Assembly: GCA_963691815.1 (NCBI GenBank)
Contig: OY829657.1
Location: 29,733,003-29,797,002 of the forward strand
Length of the DNA: 64,000 nt
Direction: 5' to 3'
Origin: Echiichthys vipera
Taxonomy: Eukaryota; Chordata; Actinopteri; Perciformes; Trachinidae
Shown here: positions 1-10,384 of the stretch, piece by piece
Numbering within the stretch: position 1 is the stretch's first letter
Layout of the letters: each line of letters starts with the position of its first letter
Translations under genes and position numbers: made by a program
The notes under the pieces: model-generated
Databases searched by the model: none
Told to the model about the DNA's origin: nothing
The model's input: the letters and a program-made list of their open reading frames with translations, nothing else

Positions 1-410
1 TATTTTCCTTTTAAGATATCCAGCTTTAAAGAAAGTTCAGAAAACGTGTCTTTTGCTTGAGCCGTTCTATTAGGTCCGTACACAGTACAAATAGTAAACA
101 GTAAATTGTCAACTTTCAAAACTAAAATAATCCACCGGCCTTCATTTGAAACTATGGACTATTAAATTTGTTAAGTAATATTGCAACCCTAGCTGAGTAA
201 TTTGAGCCATGAGAAAAATACATTGCATCTCCCCATTGTGATTTCCAGAATTTTTCATCATCGTTATCTGAATGAGTTTCTTGTAAGGAAACAATATCAG
301 TATTGCAACTTCTGCTAAACAAAAATACTGCCTTCCATTTTGTGTTATAATGTACATTAATAGAACACAAATTTAGTGCCTTAAAAATAAAACATTCCAT
401 GTTAACAAAA
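1..410 (-). mobile_element. L1-type LINE ORF2 endonuclease fragment
   Basis: Read on the minus strand, this encodes the start of an L1-clade ORF2 apurinic endonuclease. The motifs seen are an initial CSINV-like strand, NTDIVSLQETHSD (the catalytic Glu strand), WGDAMYFSHGSN, VAILLNKF and, nearer the left edge, TICTVYGPNRTAQ. The reading frame breaks between the two blocks. The fragment runs off the left edge of the window, so the RT part, if present, lies outside. It is a dead 5' piece of ORF2. Confidence 0.8.
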
Positions 411-675
411 GTTATCTGATGTCAGCAAAATAAATGAACTCTATACTATGTCAGAGAACAAGCAATGAAATAGACACTTACAAACCTTGAACCTCTACTA
501 TAACTACCATTTCTTTTCATTTTAAACTTTTTAACATGTTCAACTGTTAGGGCTATGTGGTACCACTGTGCCTCATTTTGACAATACCTTTGTATCTCAC
601 TGAGTCACTTTTTTCCCTTCAATGTAGGTGTTGGGACCATGGAAACAACAACAAGTGGCCACAGCGGATTTCTTT

Positions 676-1100
676 CAATTCAATTCAATTTAATTCAATC
701 TTATTTATAGTGTCAAATCATAACAAAAGTTATCTCAGGACACTTTACAGAGTAGGTAAAGACCACACTCTATGACTTATTTATGATTTACATAGACCCA
801 ACAATTCCTCTGTAGAGTACGGTGGCAACGAAAACCTTCCCTATAACAGGCAGGAACGTCGGACAGACCCAGCTTTGTGGAGGACGGCCATCTGTCTTGA
901 CCGGTTGGGGAGGAAGAAAAGGAGAGAGAAAGAGAGAAAAGACACAGATGGACAGAGAGAGACAGACAGACACACTTCCAGAGATGCAAGCAACCAAAGC
1001 GTAACAGTAACAGCAGAGACCTGCAAGACGACAAAGCACAAACAGCTCCGGGAAGAAGCTAAATTTGTAACATGCATTGATGAGACATGAATGATACAGA
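676..1100 (-). mobile_element. L2 (Maui-like) LINE 3' UTR and tail
   Basis: It starts with repeats of ATTCA, the 3' tail of the L2 copies here read in reverse. The conserved 3' UTR follows: TATCTCAGGACACTTTACAG, the block CACTCTATGACTTATTT, then GGAACGTCGGACAGACCCAG and a GA-rich stretch. The same sequence occurs at 25006-25340 (minus) and, plus-oriented, at 48240-48590 and 49864-49980, where it follows L2 ORF2 directly. That identifies the family. No ORF2 is attached here. Confidence 0.8.
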
Positions 1101-1268
1101 GAGAGAGAAAAGAGGCTCAGATCGTACGAACGTACGGCAGAAAAACGTGCGTACGACCATTTCCTGGCAAACGTCGGCATTTATCAATTTGGACGTGAGC
1201 GGGAGCTACGATCAAATCTCACGTCAGGTCTGAGATTGTGTACGCACATTTGAGCCTGTGTATTTGCG

Positions 1269-1610
1269 GTGCAGCACAGCAAAATCTGGCTGAAAATAAT
1301 GAACAAATCTCAGCTGTCATTAAGCATAAGCAGTCACATATTAAGAACAGATCAAAACGGATTCTTAAAACGAATAAAAAAAATAAAAATTGTGGTTGGA
1401 GCAATTGATTGTACTCATGTGCGTCTGAAGGCACCATCCATGAATGATTACGCATTCATCAATCGCAAAAACTACCACTCGATAAATGTACAGGTGATTT
1501 GTGATGCCAAGCCATCGCTTTTAAACGTGGTGGCCAGGTGGGGACACGCGATTCTTTTATATTTCAAAACAGCTCGGCTACAGCTACCCGCGACCCCGAC
1601 ATTGAATTAA
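1269..1610 (+). pseudogene. HARBI1-like Harbinger transposase relic
   Basis: This is a fragment of the DDE transposase that cuts and rejoins PIF/Harbinger DNA. The first catalytic strand is clear (VGAIDCTHVRLKAP, with Asp in AIDCTH), followed by YAFINRKNYHSINVQVICD. The family then has W-G-S-HD, with the second Asp; here the frame breaks after the WGH-like stretch, and SFIFQNSS is read in the next frame (ORF 1538-1729). The N-terminal helix-turn-helix and the final Glu region are absent. It is non-functional. Confidence 0.8.
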
Positions 1611-1823
1611 TGAATGAATGTGTTGGCGCGCGGCTGCAGCAAGACGCACTGCAGAGCCAAAGTCATCCCCTCGGTTGGTGGCTAACCTCGATAAATTGCA
1701 TTAAATCAAACAAGGTATCAGATGATTAACATCTTGGTATGGTTCTAGGTGACAAAGGTGTTCTCTTACGGAATACCTTATAACCCCGCTGGCAAACCGC
1801 GCTACAGAGCAAGAGCGCCGGTG

Positions 1824-2302
1824 TTGTGCCGTATTCAGCACCCCTGCCGTGAAATGCACCCCCTCGCATTATAGGTGATATTCTGGATCAGAAGGCTGTT
1901 GTTTCCACCTATAGGAGTAGTTTATATACAGCTAACCCACAACGGTCAGAACATTGGTTACTTATAGTCTTTAAACTATTTTAAAGAGTTTAAAATCACA
2001 AACTTGGATAATAGCGAACACAAAACAACACCTTGTTGTATGTTCTGTGGAAATATACTGTAGCCATAATTACTAAATGAATGAAATGGATCTTTTGAGC
2101 AAGTTGATTGTATTTGACTCAGCGTTTCCTAAATATAATCCCAGTTTGTCTTGCAATTCATATGTTCAAAGGTGTTTGCTTTTAATTGGGTTACCTGTAT
2201 ATAAGCTACTCCTATAGGTGGAAACAACATTCTTCTGATACAGAATATCACCTATAATGCGAGGGGGTGCATTTCACGGCAGGGGTGCTGAATACGGCAC
2301 AA
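1824..2302. repeat. Long inverted-repeat (fold-back) element
   Basis: The left arm (about 1824-1940, starting TTGTGCCGTATTCAGCACC) is matched by its reverse complement in the right arm (about 2189-2302, ending GGTGCTGAATACGGCACAA). Arms are about 115 bp with a few mismatches, around a 250-bp AT-rich loop without coding signal. It resembles a MITE or fold-back transposon. I see no clear target duplication. The copy at 19936-20040 has only the left arm. Confidence 0.75.
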
Positions 2303-2706
2303 GACCTGTCCAACAGTGCGCACACACACGCACACGGGTCACAGTGGAGCGCTGCTTCGGGTTGACTGCCTCCGTTATTCTTTTCCATACAGCGTTTTTA
2401 TTCCACTCTTAAGACTGACAAAAAGCACATCTTTATTTTGCTCCATCTCGGATGTCAGGATGCCGATCTGTGTGTCGGAAATGTGTTTGACCTCAGTGGG
2501 CGAGGCCTCCGAAACAGGAATATTTAGGGGCATAACATGTTAAAGACGATCGAATTCAGCCGTCACATTTATCAAGGCCCGCTCATTCGTACGCTGAGAT
2601 TGGTCAGATACGAATGTTTCATGAATCACACGTGGGTCCTTTCCTACGACCAATTCTGCGCTCAGATCTGCGCCCGTTTTCACGCAAGATTGATAAATGA
2701 GGCCCA

Positions 2707-4085
2707 AGGTTTTGATGCTGAAATAGTAGAGGTTAATTTGTTAAGGTCGACTGTAGAAAAGCAGTCCAAGAATATATCAGGTCGTACAGTTGTTTCTAAG
2801 GTTCCTGGGTTTGAAGAAAAATTGGTGCCAAGCTAGTTGATTTTGTCTCTAATAGTAATAATTTTGTCATTAAAGAAGGTCATGAAGTCGTTACTACTGA
2901 GGGTTATAGGAATACATGGCTCTCTGTTAGCCTGGCTACAGTGCTGAAAAGAAATCTAGGATTGTTCTTATTCTCCTCTATTAAAGATGAGTAATAGGCT
3001 GCTCTTGCATTACGGAGGGCCTTCCTATATGTTTTTAGACTTTCTTGCCAAACTAAGTGAGATTCCTCCAGTTTAGTGGAGTGCCACTTACTTTCAGACT
3101 TTCGCGATATTTGTTTTAATTCACGGGTTTGTGAGTTTGACCACGGAGCTAACTTCCTTTGTGTCATTATCTTCTTTTTTAAAGGAGCAACAGAGTCGAG
3201 TGTTGTTCGTAGTGAGCCTGCAACACTGTCAACAAAATGATCAATTTCAGAGAGACAAACGTTAGTGCAGGAATCTGGAATATTAGGATAAGGCATTAAA
3301 GTAAATGCAGATGGAATCGCTTCCTTAAATTTAGTTACAGCACTATCAGATAAATATCTAGTGTAGAAACTTTTGCCCAGAGGTGAATAGTCCTGTATTA
3401 TGATTTCAAAAGTTATTAAATAATGGTCTGATAAAATAGGATTCTGTGAAAAGACTATTAAGTCATTGATTTCCACACCATAAGCCAAAACAAGGTTGAG
3501 GGTGTGATTTAAACAGTGAGTAGGTTTATGTACACTCTGACTAAAACCAATCGAATCTAGTAGAGAGATAAACGCAATACTAAGGCTATTATTAACAACG
3601 TCCACATGAATATTTAAATCTCCTACAATGATTACTTTATCAGATTTAAGGACTAAATTTGACAGAAACTCTGAGTACGGACTAGGAGCCCGGTAAAATA
3701 TAACAAGTATAATTGGCTTAGAATAAGGCATTAAAGTAAATGCAGATGGAATCAATTCCTTAAATTTAGTTATAGCACTATCAGATAAACATCTAGTGTA
3801 GAAACTTTTGCCCAGAGGTGAGTAGTCCTGTAATATGAATTCAAAAGTTACTAAATAATGGTCTGATAAAATAGCCACACCATAAGCCAAAACAAGGTTG
3901 TGGGTGTGGTTAAAACAGTGAGTAGGTTTATGTACACTCTGACTAAAACCAATCGAATCTAATAGAGAGATAAACGCAATACTAAGGCTATTATTAACAA
4001 CGTTCACATGCATATTAACATCTCCTACAATGATTACTTTATCAGATTTAAGGACTAAATTTGACAGAAACTCTGAGAAGTTTGG
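2707..4085 (-). pseudogene. L2 (Maui-like) LINE ORF2 relic, endonuclease part, with internal duplication
   Basis: The minus-strand reading frame (2904-4097) encodes L2 endonuclease signatures: VIIVGDVNMHV and VIIVGDLNIHVD (Asp/Asn of the active site), THCLNHTLNLVLAYG and LSDHYLITFE (the terminal Asp-His). The linker to the RT follows (NARAAYYSSLIEENKNNPRF). The endonuclease half occurs twice in tandem: 3286-3719 and 3720-4080, about 432 bp apart, the outer copy lacking about 33 nt. The frame stays open through both. The RT domain is missing, so this is a fragment. Confidence 0.85.
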
Positions 4086-5160
4086 GGCAAATAACAATAT
4101 GTATCTAATGGAACAAGTGCAGCGTCAAGAGATTGATCTTCAGACGTTCACAGCCAGTAACCTGGGTAAGGGATATATATATGAGGAGGCCTCTGCTGTG
4201 AAATAACCCTTTTTTAAATATTAAATAAGTGGACTGTTATCCTGCAGGAAAAGGTGAATAATGACTGGATTTTTATACTGGTGCAACATTTGCTAAAAAC
4301 TGGGAAATTATACTCCCAAAGCATGCTGGATTACATTAATTCCATAATCTCAAGCAGAAGCACATAGGCACTGCCCTTTTCCAAGCGATTTATTTGTTGA
4401 AGATATTGTACAAAAACAAATAGAAGTGTGGTATTTACAGATAGGTGTAACATTTTGTTACTTCATAGATTCATTCATTAAAAAAGTGTCCTTATTATGA
4501 TGGCAAAAACATAATCCAGAAGGCATCCCAGACAGCAAAATGCAATCGGGACAGATTTGGGCCAGGTCTTGATTAGCATTTGGTGCCGGTCTCTTTTTTT
4601 TCAACGGCCAAATTAATATTTCGGATCAGGAGCAGATCTGGCCCAGTTTGATACAGATAAAAACATGTATTAAAATCCATTCAAAACAAAACTTGATAGA
4701 CTTTATGGGTTGAATTTTAGAGCATTGTATGTTTATGTATGTATTTTATTTGTTGATTTTATTTATATTTTTTATGCATTTGTAGCAACAGGTTCTTAGG
4801 ATCTTGCAAAAATGAATGGATATTGAAAAGAAATCAACCCTTAGGATCAATACCAAATTCAGAACATCTATATATCTGGCAGACACATTAGAGCAAATCC
4901 TATAGGCCTATACAAGACAAGTGTTTGTAGACTATTACTTTTTTCAGTAGGGTTAGTACAATTACAATGCCTGATAGTAGACACAAAACAGAGAAGAAAG
5001 AAGAGAAAACCAAAGGTGGACCTGCAGCACAGTCCTAAGGGAGGAGAGGAAGGAGGGGGCAGGGGTATTCACTACATCTGACGCAACAATCTTCCTACAA
5101 AAAATAAGCCTTTAGCCTTAATATGATTATTGCTCTTGTGTTTAGAGAGTGATCGAGTTC
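4086..5160. other. Region upstream of dio2, no gene recognised
   Basis: I find no convincing coding sequence. The stretch near 4525-4665 (CCCAGACAGCAAAATGC ... AGATCTGGCCCAG) resembles a short decayed DNA-transposon repeat. The last few hundred bases should include the dio2 promoter. Confidence 0.5.
5079..5086 (+). promoter_or_regulatory. CRE-like half-site upstream of dio2
   Basis: TGACGCAA lies about 300 bp upstream of the dio2 start codon. Mammalian DIO2 promoters carry a functional cAMP response element close to the transcription start. This octamer is an imperfect match (consensus TGACGTCA), so assignment is only suggestive. Confidence 0.2.
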
Positions 5161-5315
5161 CCGCTGTCTCGTGAAGGTGCGTACACAGCTCAACACCTGA
5201 AGCGGAACAAAACAAACAAAGATCCACCTGATACACCTCCCTCCTCCTCTTCACTCAGTCCCGAGCGATCCGCAACGGCAGGGTACAGAGTTTGAGGGGG
5301 CGACTGAGATCTACG

Positions 5316-5348
5316 ATGCAGCGCTGCGCGGAACGAAGGGCAGTGTGA
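5316..5348 (+). CDS. Short upstream ORF in the dio2 leader
   Basis: An ATG 71 bp before the dio2 start opens a 10-codon reading frame (MQRCAERRAV) that ends in TGA before the main ATG. Upstream ORFs in DIO2 leaders are known in mammals and chicken and lower translation of the enzyme. Whether this one lies in the mature leader depends on the unmapped transcription start. Confidence 0.4.
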   Translation: MQRCAERRAV

Positions 5349-5386
5349 AATAGTTCGCTGCGGTAGAATAAACGCAGAAAGACACA

Positions 5387-5611
5387 ATGGGAATGGCGAG
5401 TGAGGATCTGCTCGTGACACTCCAGATACTCCCTGGTTTCTTTTCAAACTGTCTCTTCCTGGCCCTGTACGACTCCGTGGTGCTGGTGAAGCGCGCCGTG
5501 TCGCTGCTCAGCTGCTCCAGGTCCGCCGGCTCCGGAGAGTGGCGCCGCATGTTGACCTCCGCGGGGCTGCGCTCCATCTGGAACAGCTTCCTTCTAGACG
5601 CATATAAACAG
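5387..5611 (+). CDS. dio2: Type II iodothyronine deiodinase, coding exon 1
   Basis: Exon 1 encodes residues 1-75 of the selenoenzyme that removes the outer-ring iodine of thyroxine to make active T3. DIO2 proteins sit in the ER membrane as dimers with the active site in the cytosol. The start MGMASEDLLVTLQILPGFF matches vertebrate DIO2 N-termini, and the ATG has context ACAATGG. Residues about 10-34 form the single membrane anchor (LQILPGFFSNCLFLALYDSV), followed by the linker with GEWRRMLTSAGLR and SFLLDAYKQ. The exon ends in phase 0 at CAG|GTAAAG, the conserved position of the single DIO2 coding intron. The ORF reading on past 5611 is intronic. Confidence 0.95.
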
Positions 5612-5804
5612 GTAAAGTCTCTGCCGATCAACTCGTGTTCGGTTCATGTGAGCTGATCGATTACCTGATGGATTGTCATCAATCCACGAAACTAATCAAT
5701 TTAAAAGTTGAAACTTTGTCTTTTACATGTCAATACAAGTCTATCATACGACGCGTGGGGGGGCAGTATGAGCTCATACCTTATAGAGTCCCACCATATT
5801 AATA

Positions 5805-6150
5805 ACTCATCATTTACTGAACTGTTACATTAGTAAATCATCATACCGAACTGTTATATTAATAAATCACCCTTTTACTGAACTGTTATATTAGTAAATC
5901 GTCATTTTACTGAACTGTTATATTAGTAAATCAACATTTTAACTGTTATATTAGTAAATTATCATTTTACTGAACTGTTATATTAGTAAATCATAATTTT
6001 ACTGAACTCTTATGTTAGTAAATCATCATTTTACTGAACTTTTATATTAATAAATCATCATTTTACTGGACTGTTTTATTAGTAAATCATCATTTACTGA
6101 ACCGTTATATTAGTAAATCATAATCTTACTGAACTGTTATGTTCATCATT
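5805..6150. repeat. 32-bp minisatellite in dio2 intron
   Basis: There are about ten to eleven tandem copies of a unit near TTACTGAACTGTTATATTAG + TAAATCATCATT. Units differ by single substitutions and small deletions; for example one unit near 5940 lacks the TACTG part. The repeat is not coding. Confidence 0.9.
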
Positions 6151-7606
6151 TTAAGGGTCCCCGTCATCTAATGTCTACTCAGCCCCAGTTCTTCTCACCA
6201 TCTTGCTTTTCTCCCAGTACGGACTACTTTATACATGGTTAATTTATATGGATGGATCAAAATATAAAGTCCTAACTAAGTTGTGTAAACTAACTAACTG
6301 ATTATGTTTTTACAATGCCATTTATGCTGGTAAACCATTCTAAAAAAACAACACAGTACTATTAGTAATAACAACAATAACAGTTATAATGAACACAACA
6401 CAAGTTGACCCAACAAAATTATTTCTTCCACCATTTCAATCATTTATGTGTAGAGGTGAATCTAAAATGTGAAGAATGTGAAGTCTGAAAATACATGTCT
6501 TTATTTTTGAATAATTTAGAGTATTTTTATGTGGCGGGGATACATGTTTTTCAGAAATTGGGGAGGACATGTACCCCCCCCCCCCCCAGGATCTGCACCC
6601 ATGCGTACATTAAATACATCATTAATTATGAACCAGTATTACATTCTTACATACATTGACTAGTCTACATATAGAGTAGGCCCACATGCTTTTGGGAAGC
6701 TACGTAGTAGTATACTTTTGTACTTTTACTAGTAAGATTTTTAATGTATGAGCTCTTATTGTGTTCTAATGCAACTGAATCAACAACATAGCTGTTCTAA
6801 TTTCTATATTTTCCTTATCTCTGTTGTCAGACTAACAAGTAAGCTATGAAATGCATGGCTCATAAATACTATGGCTGCTGAGCTGCAGACAAAATTGTAT
6901 GAGGAAAGTCATCAGACAAAATGAACAACAAAAAGAAAAAACGTGTCTAATCACAGCAGCTGTAGCTTACTGAACATATTGATCATGTATGGTTTAGCCT
7001 TGATTTTTTTAGCCTTTAAGTTTATGTCCTGTATTATGCTCAGTTCTGCTAAGAATGCAGACTCTGGGTGGTTGTGCACAGCTAAAGCGAAGACCACTAG
7101 ACAATATACTACCGTAACTGTTAAAAAATGATAATCTTCTTTGTTGGGTTCATCAACTATGATCTGAAGTCTATAGTTTAATTTGTGTTTATTTAAGGTA
7201 AATAAGATAAGATAGACATTTATTGAAAATTAATTTGTCGCGGATGTATGGTAGAACAACAGGAATAAATACACACATTGATACTTTTTTTTTTTAAAAC
7301 AAAAACTACAAACCAGGCTGTGGGGATCAGTGAACTCTCAATAGTATATGGGTCTGCACCTGTTCAGATGATAGCTTTACCATTCTAATCCTAATGCTGC
7401 AATCACACAGTGTCAGCAGAGAAGAACATAGAAAACACCTGGTAATTTTATTCCTAGGTGGTTGCCCCAATGTTAACCTCATAGCCACACAATGTAAAAT
7501 ATAATTAGTGGGCTATACTTAAAAAAGTATGCAAACTCATTGCCTCAAAAAAATAAGTAAAATGAACTTAAGATAGTGACTTAGAATAACTTGTTTATTC
7601 TGAGTG

Positions 7607-7655
7607 TCTCATCTCATCTCATCTCCAACCGCTTATCCGTGGTCGGGTCAGTTTC
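7607..7655 (-). mobile_element. RTE LINE 3'-end remnant
   Basis: CTCATCTCATCTCATCTCC followed by AACCGCTTATCCGTGGTCGGG is the reverse complement of the 3' terminus of the RTE copy ending at 23051 (ACCACAGATAAGCGGTTGAA then GATGA repeats). Only about 45 bp survive, which suits an extreme 5' truncation on insertion. Confidence 0.75.
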
Positions 7656-8465
7656 TGTCCAACAGTTTTTTGTTTAAAAAACAAAACAAAACTAGCAATC
7701 ATTATATAACAAGATAGAAGGACGATAGAAGGTACACTTCTAGCTTGCTAACATATAATACTATTTTCAAACAAATCAGACTAACATGTCTGTTGATTAG
7801 GTTAGTCAGCATATACTACTTCCTAACCAACATAAATACTGATCTGTATCAATAAATCCTGAGTGAAAGAGCAACATTTATTTATTTTGAAAACAATGTG
7901 TGTTAACATTCCTACAAGTGTGCTGATATTTCTGGCCTCACAGTTTGAACAATAAACATAATATATATTTGTGTTATGCTTAGGTTTGTAGGTTCTAGTT
8001 GGCCTGGTAGCTGCCAGGCCTGTACAATTATAGGGGAAACACTGTAATTTAAATTTTGAAAGTCCTGGGTTATAAAACTTTTACCCTTGTGGGCCAAGTT
8101 GCACCCACATGGTGTAGGCTAAAATTAAGCTAACTTTAGCTAATGTTATCTCTAACTAGCAAGTACATTCCTGGTGCTTAATTACAACAAGACATTAAAA
8201 CGGTATTATATTTAATATTTACTTACCAAATCAGTGTGACAAGCACAAGAATCAGGTAAATGATGACTAGTGTTGAATTAGCATCCAGCTGAATCTATTG
8301 TCAGTGTTAATGTACGATTTAATTTTGATTTAGCTTCCAGCAGTGCTGTATTCTTATTCAGTATAAAAAGAAAATAAGTTCGAAGATAAAAGCCAAGCCC
8401 ACTTTTGCTCTCCCTGATGTGTACACTGTGTGAGTAAACATTGATCTTTATTTTTATTTCCTTAG

Positions 8466-9056
8466 GTGAAACTTGGTTGCGAGGCACCCAATTCCAAAGT
8501 TGTGAAGGTACCTGATTTCCCCCGGTGGAGCAGCAGTCTCTGTGATATGGCTGATGTGCCATCTGGTTCCATGATCAGAAATGGAGATGAGTGCCACCTT
8601 CTGGATTTTGAGTCATCAGACCGCCCTCTGGTGGTCAATTTTGGCTCAGCCACCTGACCCCCCTTCATCAGCCACCTGCCAACTTTCCGGCAATTGGTGG
8701 AGGACTTCAGTGATGTAGCTGATTTCCTGTTAGTGTACATTGATGAGGCTCACCCGTCTGATGGCTGGGTGGCCCCTCCGATGGGCTCTTGCTCTTTCGA
8801 TGTTAGGAAACACCAGAACCTGGAGGAGAGGTTGGGAGCGGCACGCAAACTCATTGAGCACTTTTCCCTGCCACCACAGTGCCAGTTGGTGGCAGACTGC
8901 ATGGACAACAATGCTAACGTGGCTTACGGTGTGTCCAATGAACGGGTGTGTATAGTACAACAGAGAAAGATTGCCTACCTGGGCGGTAAGGGGCCTTTTT
9001 TTTACAGTCTGAAGGATGTGCAGCAGTGGCTGGAGCAGAGCTACGGTAAGCGGTAG
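8466..9056 (+). CDS. dio2: Type II iodothyronine deiodinase, coding exon 2 (selenoprotein)
   Basis: Exon 2 encodes residues 76-271 and ends at TAG (9054-9056), giving 271 residues against 273 in human DIO2. It holds the thioredoxin-like catalytic domain: LLDFESSDRPLVVNFGSAT, then in-frame TGA read as selenocysteine 139, then PPFISHLPTFRQLVEDF. Further signatures are VYIDEAHPSDGW (His171), LPPQCQLVADCMDNNANVAY, ERVCIVQQRKIAYLGGKGPF and QQWLEQSYGKR. A naive reader would end the frame at 8657; continuation without any gap of homology shows that this TGA is Sec, not a stop. Mammalian DIO2 has a second UGA just after SKR; here that position is TAG, so the protein ends at GKR. No lesion is visible, so the gene appears intact. 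Confidence 0.96.
8655..8657 (+). other. dio2: UGA selenocysteine codon (Sec139) of dio2
   Basis: The TGA lies in the deiodinase active-site motif FGSAT-U-PPF, in frame with the flanking conserved sequence. Decoding requires a SECIS element in the same mRNA; see 11532-11600. Confidence 0.95.
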
Positions 9057-10051
9057 GAGCAATCAAGGACAAATACAGGGAGGACATGTCCCATGTTTCA
9101 ATGAGAAAAATAAGAGATCTTTCGGTTTATATGAGCACAAAAGTCAAGTGTATTATGGTGACATCATCTGCCAAAAGGCTGTAATGAATTAAGAGCCAGA
9201 ACTGTGGAATAACTTCTTCTACTTTTAAAATATGCTGGCTTTTGCTGCAAAAATCATGTTTTCATGTGTTTTCCATCAAATAAATATATAGAGGGAAAAT
9301 CCCCGGTTGTTAAATGTTTTATAAAGTAATACAGTTTTAATAATTTTATGCAGATTTTAATATTTTTTAGATTTTTTTTTCACTCTGGTCATAGGTTTGT
9401 ATGCACTATATCATCAACATAATTGTATGTATGATGTTTATCCACCCTCTTCTTTCTCACTGGATAATGTTCATTCATACAGCATGTAGTGACCATTGTT
9501 CGCTATCTGACAGCTCTCTATATATTTACTTTACATGGAGTGTGTCATCCCCTTGGAAGTGTTCATGTTTACACTACTGAATCAAAGTAGGTTCCTGTTC
9601 TTAAACAGAAAAGGCCCATTTAATGTAAAATGAAATGAACCAATCCAATGTTAATAAGTAGTAAGTTTTCACCTCCTCCAAGTCAGAATTGAGTGAATGC
9701 ATCTTTGGGAACACTTACAAACTTGAGTCAGTGTGGTTATGCTTCACACGTCTGGACACTGTCTGACACTGTCTGGTTTTGCTCAGGTTGTATGGAGATC
9801 ACAAGAGAACAGCCATTTTAAAGCTCTGACTGGATTGAGATCTGGTCCCTGACTGACCCACTCCAGCACTTTAATGTTGTTGTTTTAATCTATTCCTGTG
9901 TAGCTTTGGCTTCATTGTCATGCTGGAAAACAAATTTTCTCCCAAGTGGCTGGTTTCTTGCGAACTGCATCAGTTTTTTTTTCTCCAGGATTTCTCTTAG
10001 TTTTGGTGCAGTTATTTCATCCTCTACCCCTACAGCATAATGCTGCCCCCC

Positions 10052-10115
10052 CATCATAAAAAAATAGCATTTCCAATGTAAAGCATTACATTGGAAATGC
10101 TATTTTTTTATGATG
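10052..10115. repeat. Perfect 30-bp hairpin in the dio2 3' UTR
   Basis: The arm at 10052-10081 (CATCATAAAAAAATAGCATT and ten more bases) is exactly reverse-complementary to 10086-10115, with the 4-nt loop AGCA. It replaces the part of the Tc1 relic where CATGCTTCAC is expected, so it probably arose by a local template switch copying the opposite strand. In RNA it would be a very stable 64-nt stem-loop. Confidence 0.9.
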
Positions 10116-10384
10116 CGCATGTCTGGCTTTCACCAGACATGGTATTTAGTCTGATGGACAAAAAGCATTCAGAGTTCAAAGTCTCCCACGTGCCTTCTGG
10201 CATACTGAAGCCCATATGTCATGAGTTTTTTAAGGGTAGTTTTCTCTTTGACACTCTTCCATAGAGCTGCATGGTCAGCTCTACCTCCCTCACAACTCTC
10301 TTTGTACGCTTACTCAGTTTCTGAGGACGGCCTGCTTTAGGAAGATTTACAGCTGTGCCATACTCTTTCCACTTGTGTACAAAT

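Larger units (their letters stand above)
1110..2706 (+). mobile_element. PIF/Harbinger element with a nested fold-back element
   Basis: The left end keeps a decayed subterminal region (ACGTACGGCAGAAAAACG). The right end is TTGATAAATGAGGCCC, the reverse complement of the GGCCCTCATTTATCAA terminus seen in the second copy at 19211. A HARBI1-like transposase relic lies at 1269-1610 and a long fold-back at 1824-2302. The second copy (19211-20045) carries the same transposase relic and the left fold-back arm at the same place, so the composite existed before the copies dispersed. Confidence 0.75.
5612..8465 (+). other. dio2: dio2 intron
   Basis: The intron is 2854 bp with donor GTAAAG and acceptor TTTATTTCCTTAG. 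It contains a 32-bp minisatellite (5805-6150), a poly-C run near 6572-6587 and a short RTE LINE tail (7607-7655). The remainder is AT-rich sequence in which I recognise no exon or RNA gene. Short open frames there, for example 6943-7131, lack codon or homology support. Confidence 0.9.

Noticed and set aside
5190..5631. Minus-strand ORFs across dio2 exon 1
   Set aside because: They overlap GC-rich coding sequence on the other strand and show no protein-family signature.
5805..6150. A CRISPR array
   Set aside because: Units are contiguous without unique spacers, and the context is a vertebrate intron; it is a minisatellite.
8466..8657. A 63-codon ORF ending in TGA taken as a complete small protein
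   Set aside because: The TGA is the selenocysteine codon of dio2; conserved sequence continues in the same frame to 9056.
8730..9062. A 110-codon minus-strand ORF opposite dio2 exon 2
   Set aside because: It is the shadow of a strongly conserved coding exon and has no recognisable similarity of its own.
10090..10160. A SECIS element at ATGATGCGCATGTCTGGC
   Set aside because: The hairpin CATGTCTGG/CCAGACATG is part of the Tc1 transposase sequence, lacks an apical A-run and a quartet, and is explained by the transposon.
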